Below, in pieces: positions 1 to 5,135 of a stretch of 7,456 bases of DNA. How positions within the stretch are numbered: position 1 is the first letter of the stretch; each line of letters opens with the position of its first letter. The DNA comes from Verrucomicrobia bacterium UBA740 (GTDB taxonomy: Bacteria; Verrucomicrobiota; Kiritimatiellia; RFP12; UBA1067), in the NCBI GenBank assembly GCA_002298665.1, contig DBKW01000087.1, forward strand, positions 1 to 7,456, read 5' to 3'. The translations under genes were made by a program, and so were the position numbers. The notes below the pieces were generated by a model. The model was not told the DNA's origin, ran no database searches, and saw only the letters and a list, made by a program, of their open reading frames with translations.

Positions 1-60
1 GAAAATGTAGATAATGTAGAAGGCGCGGCGGGGCGGTCCGGATGGACGGGATTTGGGTGG

Positions 61-89
61 GTGACGAACGGGTGAAATCGTGCTATAAT
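61..89 (+). promoter_or_regulatory. Extended -10 promoter of yfcE, leaderless type
   Basis: A perfect TATAAT lies at 84-89 with an upstream TG at 81-82 (TGCTATAAT), i.e. an extended -10. GTGACG at 61-66 matches four of six bases of the -35 consensus with a 17-base spacer. By the usual -10 to +1 distance, transcription would start at about 96-97, at or one base before the ATG at 97. There is therefore no room for a Shine-Dalgarno sequence. The box positions are seen in the sequence; promoter activity is inferred. Confidence 0.75.
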
Positions 90-96
90 AGTAGAC

Positions 97-612
97 ATGA
101 GAATCGTATTTATCAGCGACATTCATGGCGTACGCCATACACTTGAACAGACGCTTCGGGAAATCGATGCGCTGGGCTATGATAAGATTGTGCTCTTAGG
201 CGACCTTCTCTATCACGGTCCGCGCAACGGCGTCCCCGAAGGCTACGACCCGCAGGGCGTTGTGGAACTCCTCAATGCGCGGCGGGAGTACATTCTGGCC
301 GTCCGCGGCAATTGCGACGCGGAAGTGGACCAGATGCTCCTGAAGTTTCCGATGATGTCCGAATACGCCTTGCTGGAGGCGGAAGAGACGCTGTTCTTTC
401 TGACGCACGGGCACATCTGGAATGCGGAGCGCCTGCCGTTTCTGCCGCGTGGCGGGGTGTTCGTGCAGGGGCACACGCACCGGGCCGAGAAGCGGGTTCT
501 GGCGAACGGGGTGGTGTTCTTCAATCCGGGGTCGGTTTCGCTGCCGAAGGGCGGGACGCCGCGTTCGTACGGGTATTTCGACGGGCGGGAGTTGCGGCTG
601 ATCGCGCTGTGA
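97..612 (+). CDS. yfcE: YfcE-type metallophosphodiesterase
   Basis: A 171-residue cytosolic calcineurin-like phosphoesterase of the YfcE/MJ0936 family, known to hydrolyse artificial phosphodiesters with a two-metal (Mn/Zn-type) centre; the physiological substrate is not established. All metal motifs are present in order: SDIHG at 7-11, GDLLYHGPRN at 35-44, GNCDAEVDQML at 71-81, THGH at 103-106, GHTH at 125-128, and the family signature NPGSVSLPKGG at 143-153. The length is slightly below the E. coli protein (about 184), with a shorter C-terminal tail. The ATG at 97 puts the first metal Asp at residue 8, as expected. No Shine-Dalgarno precedes it; the -10 box ends 7 bases upstream, so translation is probably leaderless. 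It ends with TGA, and the next gene (tRNA-Asn) has its own promoter, so this looks like a single-gene unit. The family call is very secure and the orthologue symbol fairly so. Confidence 0.95.
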   Translation: MRIVFISDIHGVRHTLEQTLREIDALGYDKIVLLGDLLYHGPRNGVPEGYDPQGVVELLNARREYILAVRGNCDAEVDQMLLKFPMMSEYALLEAEETLFFLTHGHIWNAERLPFLPRGGVFVQGHTHRAEKRVLANGVVFFNPGSVSLPKGGTPRSYGYFDGRELRLIAL

Positions 613-632
613 GGGTCCGGCGGCGGGGGGCG

Positions 633-684
633 GAAAATAGTTGAAAAAACCCTCTTGCAAAGGAACCCCGAAATATGGTATACT
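633..684 (+). promoter_or_regulatory. Strong tRNA/ribosomal-type promoter with UP-like element
   Basis: TATACT at 679-684 is preceded by TG at 676-677 (extended -10), and TTGCAA at 655-660 matches the -35 consensus at four positions (T, T, G and the final A), with an 18-base spacer. An A-rich tract at 633-649, striking in this GC-rich window, lies at about -58 to -42 relative to the predicted start near 691, which is where UP elements bind the alpha subunit. The tRNA begins at 702, leaving a leader of about 11 bases for RNase P to remove. No terminator or second promoter is visible up to prfA, so it probably drives the whole tRNA-rpmE-prfA-yuiD unit. Sequence elements are seen; activity is inferred. 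Confidence 0.72.
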
Positions 685-701
685 ATTGCACGTTTGATTG
701 T

Positions 702-776
702 TCGGGTGTGGCGCAGTGGTAGCGCAGTTGACTGTTAATCAATTGGTCGCTGGTTCGAATCCAGCCACCCGAGCCA
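702..776 (+). tRNA. tRNA-Asn, anticodon GTT, CCA encoded
   Basis: A complete cloverleaf can be drawn. The acceptor stem TCGGGTG (702-708) pairs fully with CACCCGA (766-772). The D stem is GCGC 711-714 with GCGC 722-725 around AGTGGTA. The anticodon stem 727-731 pairs with 739-743 (one G-T pair), the loop is CTGTTAA, and the anticodon GTT is at 734-736. The variable loop is 5 bases, and the T arm is GCTGG-TTCGAAT-CCAGC at 749-765. The discriminator is G773, as usual for tRNA-Asn, and CCA is encoded at 774-776. It reads Asn codons AAC and AAU. It sits only 33 bases upstream of the rpmE start with no terminator between, so the precursor probably continues into the rpmE mRNA. Confidence 0.97.
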
Positions 777-797
777 TTCAGAGGCGATTTGAGAGAA

Positions 798-802
798 AAG
801 GA
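798..802 (+). promoter_or_regulatory. rpmE ribosome binding site (decides start at 810)
   Basis: AAGGA lies 7 bases before the ATG at 810. A TTG in the same frame at 789 lies upstream of this site and would add seven residues not found in bL31, so the ATG is preferred. Confidence 0.8.
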
Positions 803-809
803 CGCAGAA

Positions 810-1019
810 ATGAAGAAAGGCATTCATCCGGCTTACACAGAAGCCACAATCACGTGCGCGTGCGGCAACGTCATCAAGACCCGTTCGACGAAGAAGGAGA
901 TGACGGTCAACACGTGCAGCGCGTGTCATCCCTATTTCACGGGCCAGAAGACGATGGTCGACACCGAAGGTCGCGTTGATTCGTTCAAGAAGCGCTACGC
1001 CAAGTTCGCGAAGAAGTAA
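810..1019 (+). CDS. rpmE: 50S ribosomal protein bL31, zinc-binding (C+) form
   Basis: A 69-residue bL31, which sits at the large-subunit central protuberance and forms a bridge to the small subunit. The protein starts MKKGIHPAY, the typical bL31 N-terminus, and carries the four zinc-ligand cysteines in the CxC and CxxC pattern (C16, C18, C36, C39), so it is the zinc-containing paralogue and not the zinc-free YkgM/RpmE2 form. The C-terminus is Lys/Arg-rich (SFKKRYAKFAKK). Length is normal. The ATG at 810 is supported by AAGGA 7 bases upstream. There are only 33 bases between the encoded tRNA CCA and this ATG, too little for the structured L31 leader motifs known in other phyla, so any autoregulation would have to use another site. 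The gene ends with TAA (the only non-TGA stop in the window), 2 bases before prfA. Confidence 0.96.
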   Translation: MKKGIHPAYTEATITCACGNVIKTRSTKKEMTVNTCSACHPYFTGQKTMVDTEGRVDSFKKRYAKFAKK

Positions 1020-1021
1020 GC

Positions 1022-2110
1022 TTGCTTGATACAAATCAGATTCGGCAGGTTTTGGGTCGCCTAGAGTCCGTTGAAGCGGACTTAAGCGACCCAAAAGTTT
1101 TATCGGACCGGACGAAATACCGGTCGAAGTTGCGTGAGCGGGCTTCTCTCAAGAAGCTCGAGCATGCTTTTTCGGCGTACGAGAAGACGCGGCGCGACCT
1201 GGAAGGGAACCGCGAACTGCTGGACGATCCCGACTTCAGGGAGGACGCGGCACGCGAAATCGCGGAGTTGGAGGCGCGGCTGCCGGAAGAGGAGCGGCGG
1301 GTGCTCGCGGCACTTCTGCCGCCGGATCCGCTCGAGGGGCGGAACGCGGTCCTGGAGATCCGGGCGGGCACGGGCGGCGAGGAAGCGGCGCTTTTCGCGG
1401 GCGACCTGTTCCGCATGTACACGCGCTATGCCGAGCGCACAGGGTGGAAGATTTCGGTCATGAGCGCAAGCGCGACCTCCCTGGACGGGTACAAGGAAGT
1501 CATTTTCACCGTAATCGGCGAAGGTGCCTACGGGCGGTTGCGCTTCGAGAGCGGGGGGCATCGCGTGCAGCGGGTGCCGGCGACGGAGGCGCAGGGGCGC
1601 ATCCACACATCCGCGGCGACGGTGGTCGTGTTCCCCGAGGCGGACGAAGAGGACGAATTGGAGATTCCCGATAGCGACATCCGCGTGGACCTGTTCTGCG
1701 CGGGCGGGGCGGGCGGGCAGCACGTGAACAAGACGGAGAGCGCCGTGCGCATGACCCATCTGCCGACGGGACTTGTGGCGGTCTGCCAGGACGAGCGTTC
1801 GCAGATCCGCAACCGCGAGAAGTGCCTGGCGACGCTCAAGGCGCGCATACTGGACCACAGGCGGCGCGAAGAAGAGGCGAAAATCGGGGCGGACCGCCTG
1901 ACCTTGCGGGGGTCGGGGGACCGTTCGGGGCGCATCCGCACGTACAATTTCCCGCAGAACCGCGTGACGGACCACCGGATAGACCTGACCTTGTACGCGC
2001 TGGACCGTTTCATCGACGGGGACATGGATACGCTTTTGGATGCGCTCGCGGCGCACGATCTGGACGAACGCCTGGCGCAGGCGCTCGAAACGAAAGGAGA
2101 CCGGGCATGA
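1022..2110 (+). CDS. prfA: Peptide chain release factor 1 (RF1)
   Basis: A 362-residue class I release factor that recognises UAA and UAG in the ribosomal A site and triggers peptidyl-tRNA hydrolysis. A helical N-terminal domain (about 1-100) is followed by EIRAGTGGEEAALFAGDLF (112-130), the codon-recognition tripeptide PAT at 186-188 (PxT marks RF1; RF2 would have SPF), and the catalytic GGQ at 231-233 in GAGGQHVNKTES. GSGDRSGRIRTYNFPQNRVT (297-316) is the family C-terminal signature. The length is normal (E. coli 360). The start is TTG at 1022, 2 bases after the rpmE stop, with only a weak AAGAAG 5 bases upstream; no better start fits the N-terminus. The residues just before GAGGQ read FCAG where E. 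coli has FRSS. A strong stem-loop lies in codons 10-25. prmC, the GGQ methyltransferase gene that often follows prfA, is absent here. The gene overlaps the next by 4 bases. Confidence 0.97.
   Translation: MLDTNQIRQVLGRLESVEADLSDPKVLSDRTKYRSKLRERASLKKLEHAFSAYEKTRRDLEGNRELLDDPDFREDAAREIAELEARLPEEERRVLAALLPPDPLEGRNAVLEIRAGTGGEEAALFAGDLFRMYTRYAERTGWKISVMSASATSLDGYKEVIFTVIGEGAYGRLRFESGGHRVQRVPATEAQGRIHTSAATVVVFPEADEEDELEIPDSDIRVDLFCAGGAGGQHVNKTESAVRMTHLPTGLVAVCQDERSQIRNREKCLATLKARILDHRRREEEAKIGADRLTLRGSGDRSGRIRTYNFPQNRVTDHRIDLTLYALDRFIDGDMDTLLDALAAHDLDERLAQALETKGDRA
1050..1096 (+). promoter_or_regulatory. Long inverted repeat / stem-loop inside the prfA 5' end
   Basis: TTTTGGGTCGC (1050-1060) is the exact reverse complement of GCGACCCAAAA (1086-1096), an 11-base-pair outer helix. 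Nested within it, AGTCCG (1065-1070) pairs exactly with CGGACT (1077-1082) around a 6-base loop, separated from the outer helix by a small internal loop. It begins 28 bases into prfA and is followed by G and TTTT (1098-1101). The structure is directly visible. Whether it works as a transcription attenuator, an mRNA 3'-end stabiliser for rpmE, or a translational control element is inference. The short T run makes it a weak terminator at best. Confidence 0.6.
1106..1125 (+). promoter_or_regulatory. Second, smaller stem-loop in prfA
   Basis: GACCGG (1106-1111) is the exact reverse complement of CCGGTC (1120-1125) with an 8-base loop, beginning 10 bases after the larger stem-loop. CGGAC occurs at 1077-1081, 1104-1108 and 1109-1113, so the single GTCCG at 1066-1070 could pair with any of the three copies, giving alternative folds. 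A 6-base-pair stem alone could arise by chance in GC-rich coding sequence. Confidence 0.35.
2095..2099 (+). promoter_or_regulatory. Ribosome binding site of the DUF212 gene, within prfA
   Basis: AGGAG (extended to AAAGGAG from 2093) lies 7 bases before the ATG at 2107 and 10 before the ATG at 2110. The spacing favours 2107, which overlaps the prfA stop as ATGA. Confidence 0.75.
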
Positions 2111-2583
2111 TGGCTGTCATCGCACATTACGATTTCTGGAATCTTTTCACGCACGTCTGGTTCTGGAGCGGATGCGGCGGGTGGATCGTCGCGAGCATCA
2201 TCAAGATGCTGCTGGCCGCGCGCAAGACGCACACGTTCGATTTCGTGTATCTCGTCTCGACGGGCGGGATGCCGTCGAGCCATTCGGCGACGGTGTCGGG
2301 GCTGGCGGCCAGCATCGGCTACACGGAGGGTTTCGGTTCGCCGCTGACGACGCTCGCGGTGGCATTCGCGATTCTGACCATGTTCGACGCGGCGACGGTG
2401 CGGCGCGCGGCGGGGGAGCATGCGCGCATCCTCAACGCGATCCTGCGCGACATCAAGGACCTCAAGTTCAAGCCGGTCGTGCGGCTGCGCGAGCTTCTGG
2501 GGCATACGCGGACGGAGGTTTTCTGGGGCATGGTCACGGGCGTGGCGTGGGCGACGGCGCTGACGCATTTCTGGCCGACCTGA
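2107..2583 (+). CDS. Divergent PAP2 family membrane protein (DUF212, YuiD-like)
   Basis: A 158-residue member of the DUF212/YuiD family (acid phosphatase/vanadium-haloperoxidase-related), whose substrate is unknown. Recognised by STGGMPSSHSA at 51-61, which resembles the SGH motif of PAP2 phosphatases, then TMFDAATVRRAAGEHA at 91-106 and ELLGHTRTEVFWG at 129-141, all in family order. Hydrophobic segments at about 18-37, 60-75, 81-98 and 138-156 suggest an inner-membrane protein. Length is typical. The ATG at 2107 overlaps the prfA stop by 4 bases (ATGA) with AGGAG 7 bases upstream; the immediate next codon is also ATG (2110). It is co-translated with prfA and is the last gene of the tRNA-Asn unit; a new promoter follows at 2639. 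A functional link to RF1 is not obvious. Family call secure, enzymatic role uncertain. Confidence 0.92.
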   Translation: MMAVIAHYDFWNLFTHVWFWSGCGGWIVASIIKMLLAARKTHTFDFVYLVSTGGMPSSHSATVSGLAASIGYTEGFGSPLTTLAVAFAILTMFDAATVRRAAGEHARILNAILRDIKDLKFKPVVRLRELLGHTRTEVFWGMVTGVAWATALTHFWPT

Positions 2584-2638
2584 GGGGGGTCCGACACGAG
2601 GCGACCGACGAATAGAAGTAGAGGTTTGGCGCAAGATT

Positions 2639-2647
2639 TGGTATAAT
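2639..2647 (+). promoter_or_regulatory. Extended -10 promoter of the permease operon, leaderless type
   Basis: TGGTATAAT at 2639-2647 is a perfect extended -10. Counting the last T as -7 places +1 at 2654, exactly the A of the permease ATG. Only six bases separate the box from the ATG, and they hold no Shine-Dalgarno. The best -35 at a 17-base spacer (2619-2624) matches only three of six bases, consistent with an extended -10 doing the work. The 70-base gap holding it has no clear terminator for the upstream unit. Confidence 0.75.
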
Positions 2648-2653
2648 TGTCTC

Positions 2654-3739
2654 ATGATTGAGTTTTCAGAAGCACAGAAAAAAACGATTGCCTGCGGTCT
2701 CACCGTCGTCGCGCTGGCCGCGATTCTGGCGTTCGCGGGCACGATCGTCTGGTTCGGGGTGCGGGTTCTGTCGTTCGCGTCCGCCGCGCTGGTTCCGGTC
2801 GTCCTAGGGCTTTTCCTGGCGCTTTTCTTCAAGCCGTACTACGGGTGGTGGCTGCGGTGGGTGCGGAAGCCGGGGGCGGCGTTGCCGCTTATGCTGATTT
2901 CGGTTCTGCTGCCGCTCGGCCTGCTGGTCTGGTATTTCGGTTCGTTTGTGGTGGACCAGGCGAGCAACTTGTTGACGCAGGCGCCGGAACTCGCCGACAA
3001 GTTCATGACCTGGTTCCACGGCATGTTCCCCAAAGTGCAAGTTCTGGCGAACAAGCTCGGCATTTCGTATCAGGATTGGCTGCAATCGCCGGAGATTCGC
3101 GTGACGCAGGTCGGCGCCGGATTCATCCGCTATCTGGGCGGAGCGGTCAGCTGGCTTGTGGCGCTCGTGTTTTTCGCCTACTTCATCACGCGCCCGGTGA
3201 AGCGCGGCGAGGATTACGTGAAAGAGATGCCGTTCCTGAAGGAGGATACGCGCAATTTCGTCGCGGAGCAGATCAACACCTTCATCGACATCGTCGTCAG
3301 CTTCTTCCAGTGCCAGGTCGTCATCTGCCTGATCGAAGGCGTCCTTTACGGGACGGGGTTCATGCTCGTGGGTCTGCCGTACGGGTTCGTCATCGGGTTT
3401 GCGCTCGGGCTCCTCAACCTGTGCCCGTTTTTCGGGACGATCGCGTGCCTGCCGCTTGCGCTGCCGCTGGCCTACCTCGGGCCCGGCGGGTCGCTCTTGC
3501 GCCTCTTCGGCGTCCTTTCGGTGTGGCTCGCGGGGCAGATTCTGGACGGGTACCTCATCACGCCCAAGATACAGGGCGGCAAGACGGGGCTCGGGTACGC
3601 CGGGGTCATCTTCAGCTTTTTCTTCTGGGGCGCGGTCTTCCAGTCGCTTCTCGGGCTGCTGCTGGCGATTCCGCTTTCGGCGTTCTGCGTCGTGTTCTGG
3701 CGCGCGCTCAAGTCCAAATACATCAAGCCCGTCGTCTGA
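2654..3739 (+). CDS. AI-2E/PerM-family (UPF0118) membrane transporter
   Basis: A 361-residue polytopic inner-membrane protein of the family named after the proposed AI-2 exporter; members are also reported as ion antiporters or have unknown substrates, so the substrate cannot be read from sequence. Hydrophobic segments fall at about 13-35, 40-59, 75-100, 155-178, 208-240, 241-275, 281-298 and 312-350. The soluble stretch at about 101-150, between the third and fourth segments, is the usual large loop of this family. Family hallmarks are GLPYGFVIGFALGLLNLCPF at 240-259 and the C-terminal TPKIQGGKTGLGYAGVIF at 303-320 followed by GLLLAIPLSAF. Length is normal. The ATG at 2654 coincides with the predicted transcription start and lacks a Shine-Dalgarno; no upstream in-frame start is better. 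First gene of a long operon, with a 9-base gap to the next gene. Ends with TGA. Confidence 0.9.
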   Translation: MIEFSEAQKKTIACGLTVVALAAILAFAGTIVWFGVRVLSFASAALVPVVLGLFLALFFKPYYGWWLRWVRKPGAALPLMLISVLLPLGLLVWYFGSFVVDQASNLLTQAPELADKFMTWFHGMFPKVQVLANKLGISYQDWLQSPEIRVTQVGAGFIRYLGGAVSWLVALVFFAYFITRPVKRGEDYVKEMPFLKEDTRNFVAEQINTFIDIVVSFFQCQVVICLIEGVLYGTGFMLVGLPYGFVIGFALGLLNLCPFFGTIACLPLALPLAYLGPGGSLLRLFGVLSVWLAGQILDGYLITPKIQGGKTGLGYAGVIFSFFFWGAVFQSLLGLLLAIPLSAFCVVFWRALKSKYIKPVV

Positions 3740-3748
3740 GTCGGCAAT

Positions 3749-4525
3749 ATGGAACCGTCACGCGTCAATGTACTGTGTTTGAAGTGGGGCACGCGCTATC
3801 CCGCGGCGTTCGTGAACAGGCTGTACCGCGGCGTCCGCCGCCATTTGCACCGTCCGTTCCGGTTCGTCTGCGTGACGGACGACCCCACGGGGCTGGACGA
3901 CGGGATCGACGCGGAGCCGTTCCCGCCGCCGCCGCCGGGGCTGGAGACGAAACCGTGGCCCAACATCTTCGTCAAGCTCCAGGTGTTCAAGGATGGGTTT
4001 GCGGACTTGAAGGGGCCTACGCTTTTTCTGGACATCGACCAGATCGTCACGGGCGACCTCGACTGCTTTTTCGACTACAAGCCGGGCGCATTCTGCATCA
4101 TCCGGAACTGGATCGAGCTACGCAAGCGCATCTTCCGGCGCGCGCCGTCCGTCGGCAATTCGTCGTGCTTCCGCTTCGAGGCGGGGCAGATGGACTGGGT
4201 GTACGAGAAGTTTCTGGCCGAGAAGGCGCAGGCGATGGACCGGCGCTTCTTCCGGACCGAGCAGGCGTTCATGACACATGCCGTGGCGTCGCGCCAGACG
4301 GTCAACTGGTGGCCGGAGGGCTGGGTGCGCAGTTTCAAGCGCGCCTGCGTGCCGCCGTGGCCGCTGAACCATGTGCTCGCGCCGCGGTTCGCGCCCGGCA
4401 CGCGCATTCTCTGCTTCCACGGCAATCCGGACCCCGACCAGGCGATCGCCGGGTTCAAGGGGCGCCACCTCAATACGTGGACGCGTCCGGCGCGCTGGGT
4501 GGCGGAATTGTGGGAGAACGGCTGA
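3749..4525 (+). CDS. GT-A-type glycosyltransferase, acceptor unknown
   Basis: A 258-residue soluble protein resembling small bacterial nucleotide-sugar transferases. The N-terminus VNVLCLKWGTRYPAAFVNRL (6-25) looks like the first Rossmann-like strand and helix, followed by RFVCVTDD (38-45). FLDIDQIVTGDLD (93-105) contains the metal/nucleotide-sugar DxD motif (D95-I-D97). WWPEGWVRSFKRAC (187-200) and LCFHGNPDPD (221-230) match the later conserved blocks of this type. There is no signal peptide or membrane segment, so it probably acts on the cytoplasmic face, possibly on a lipid-linked glycan or LPS core; that is inference. A run of five prolines at 59-63 is unusual and would normally need EF-P for efficient translation. 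The ATG at 3749 has no Shine-Dalgarno; translation may be coupled to the permease stop 9 bases upstream. 25 bases separate it from hisB. Donor and acceptor cannot be assigned. Confidence 0.8.
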   Translation: MEPSRVNVLCLKWGTRYPAAFVNRLYRGVRRHLHRPFRFVCVTDDPTGLDDGIDAEPFPPPPPGLETKPWPNIFVKLQVFKDGFADLKGPTLFLDIDQIVTGDLDCFFDYKPGAFCIIRNWIELRKRIFRRAPSVGNSSCFRFEAGQMDWVYEKFLAEKAQAMDRRFFRTEQAFMTHAVASRQTVNWWPEGWVRSFKRACVPPWPLNHVLAPRFAPGTRILCFHGNPDPDQAIAGFKGRHLNTWTRPARWVAELWENG

Positions 4526-4550
4526 ACAGGACATTTGAAGGAACGGCAAC

Positions 4551-5135
4551 ATGAGACGCGCACAGATTACCCGCGACACGAAAGAAACGAAGATCACGCT
4601 TTCCCTGGGTCTGGACGGCTCGGGCGAAGGGACGGTCGACACCGGCATCGGGTTCTTCAACCACATGCTCGAGCTTTTCAAGAAGCACGCGCTCGTCGAT
4701 CTGGACGTGAAGGTCGACGGGGATCTGGACGTCGACTACCACCATACGGTGGAGGACACGGGGCTTGTTCTGGGGCAGGCGCTGAATGCCGCGCTGGGCG
4801 ACCGCAAGGGGCTGACGCGGTACGGTTTCGCTTCCATTCCCATGGACGAGGCGCTGTGCGAGACGTCGCTGGACCTGGGGGGGCGGCCCTTCCTCGTCAT
4901 GCAGTGTCCGATGAAGCACATGTTCGTGAAGGATTTCGAGGTCAAGCTGGTCGAGGAGTTCTTCCGCGCCGTCAGCGTGGAGGCGCGCGCCAACATCCAT
5001 CTGCGCCAGATTTACGGGGACGAGACGCATCACGTGTGCGAAGGGTTCTTCAAGAGTTTCGCGCGCGCTTTGCGCCAGGCCAAGGCGATCGACCCCAACG
5101 AGAAAGGAGTGCCCTCATCCAAGGGGGTGATATGA
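4551..5135 (+). CDS. hisB: Imidazoleglycerol-phosphate dehydratase (monofunctional HisB)
   Basis: Converts imidazole-glycerol phosphate to imidazole-acetol phosphate, the sixth step of histidine biosynthesis, in the cytosol, as a 24-subunit Mn enzyme. At 194 residues it is the monofunctional form, without the histidinol-phosphatase domain fused in enterobacteria. Both metal-binding repeats are visible: DTGIGFFNHML (30-40) with DYHHTVEDTG (62-71), and MKHMFVKDFEVKLVEEFF (121-138) with DETHHVCEGFFKSFARAL (157-174). It ends with the family terminus PSSKGVI. The residue after the metal Glu164 is Gly where Ala is common. The ATG at 4551 has AAGGA 8 bases upstream (4538-4542). The TGA overlaps the hisA start by 4 bases, so the two are translationally coupled. 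hisH, often between hisB and hisA, is missing here. Confidence 0.97.
   Translation: MRRAQITRDTKETKITLSLGLDGSGEGTVDTGIGFFNHMLELFKKHALVDLDVKVDGDLDVDYHHTVEDTGLVLGQALNAALGDRKGLTRYGFASIPMDEALCETSLDLGGRPFLVMQCPMKHMFVKDFEVKLVEEFFRAVSVEARANIHLRQIYGDETHHVCEGFFKSFARALRQAKAIDPNEKGVPSSKGVI
5122..5131 (+). promoter_or_regulatory. hisA ribosome binding site abutting the start codon
   Basis: AGGGGGTGAT, extensively complementary to the 16S 3' end, lies directly before the ATG at 5132, so the spacing from its core is shorter than for other genes here. A clean AAAGGAG at 5103-5109 is 22 bases away and too distant. Termination-reinitiation through the ATGA overlap with hisB is therefore a likely route of expression. 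Confidence 0.5.

Noticed and set aside
4..20. Direct repeat AATGTAGA at 4-11 and 13-20
   Set aside because: Only two short copies at the window edge, with no further array; could be a small regulator site or chance, and the left context is missing.
36..47. GTCC-GGAT-GGAC hairpin upstream of yfcE
   Set aside because: A four-base stem is expected by chance in GC-rich DNA.
611..654. Inverted repeat GAGGGT/ACCCTC as a yfcE terminator
   Set aside because: Arms of only 6 bases are separated by 32 bases with no T run after them, and the right arm abuts the tRNA promoter -35.
1100..2056. 318-codon minus-strand open frame opposite prfA
   Set aside because: Antisense shadow of RF1 with Arg/Pro-rich composition and no recognisable domain.
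1822..2106. Upstream in-frame extension of the DUF212 protein
   Set aside because: The frame runs through prfA; the ribosome binding site at 2095-2099 and family length support the start at 2107.
1022..2110. Possibility that the release factor is RF2 or a rescue factor
   Set aside because: PAT (not SPF) tripeptide, full length and complete N-terminal domain identify RF1.
1528..2832. 434-codon open frame on the minus strand across prfA and yuiD
   Set aside because: It lies opposite two clearly identified genes, is Arg/Pro/Ser-rich low-complexity translation typical of GC-rich antisense frames, and shows no family motif.
2845..4554. 569-codon plus-strand open frame across the permease and glycosyltransferase genes
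   Set aside because: Out of frame with two well-supported genes; Arg/Ala/Gly-rich composition marks it as a frame shadow.
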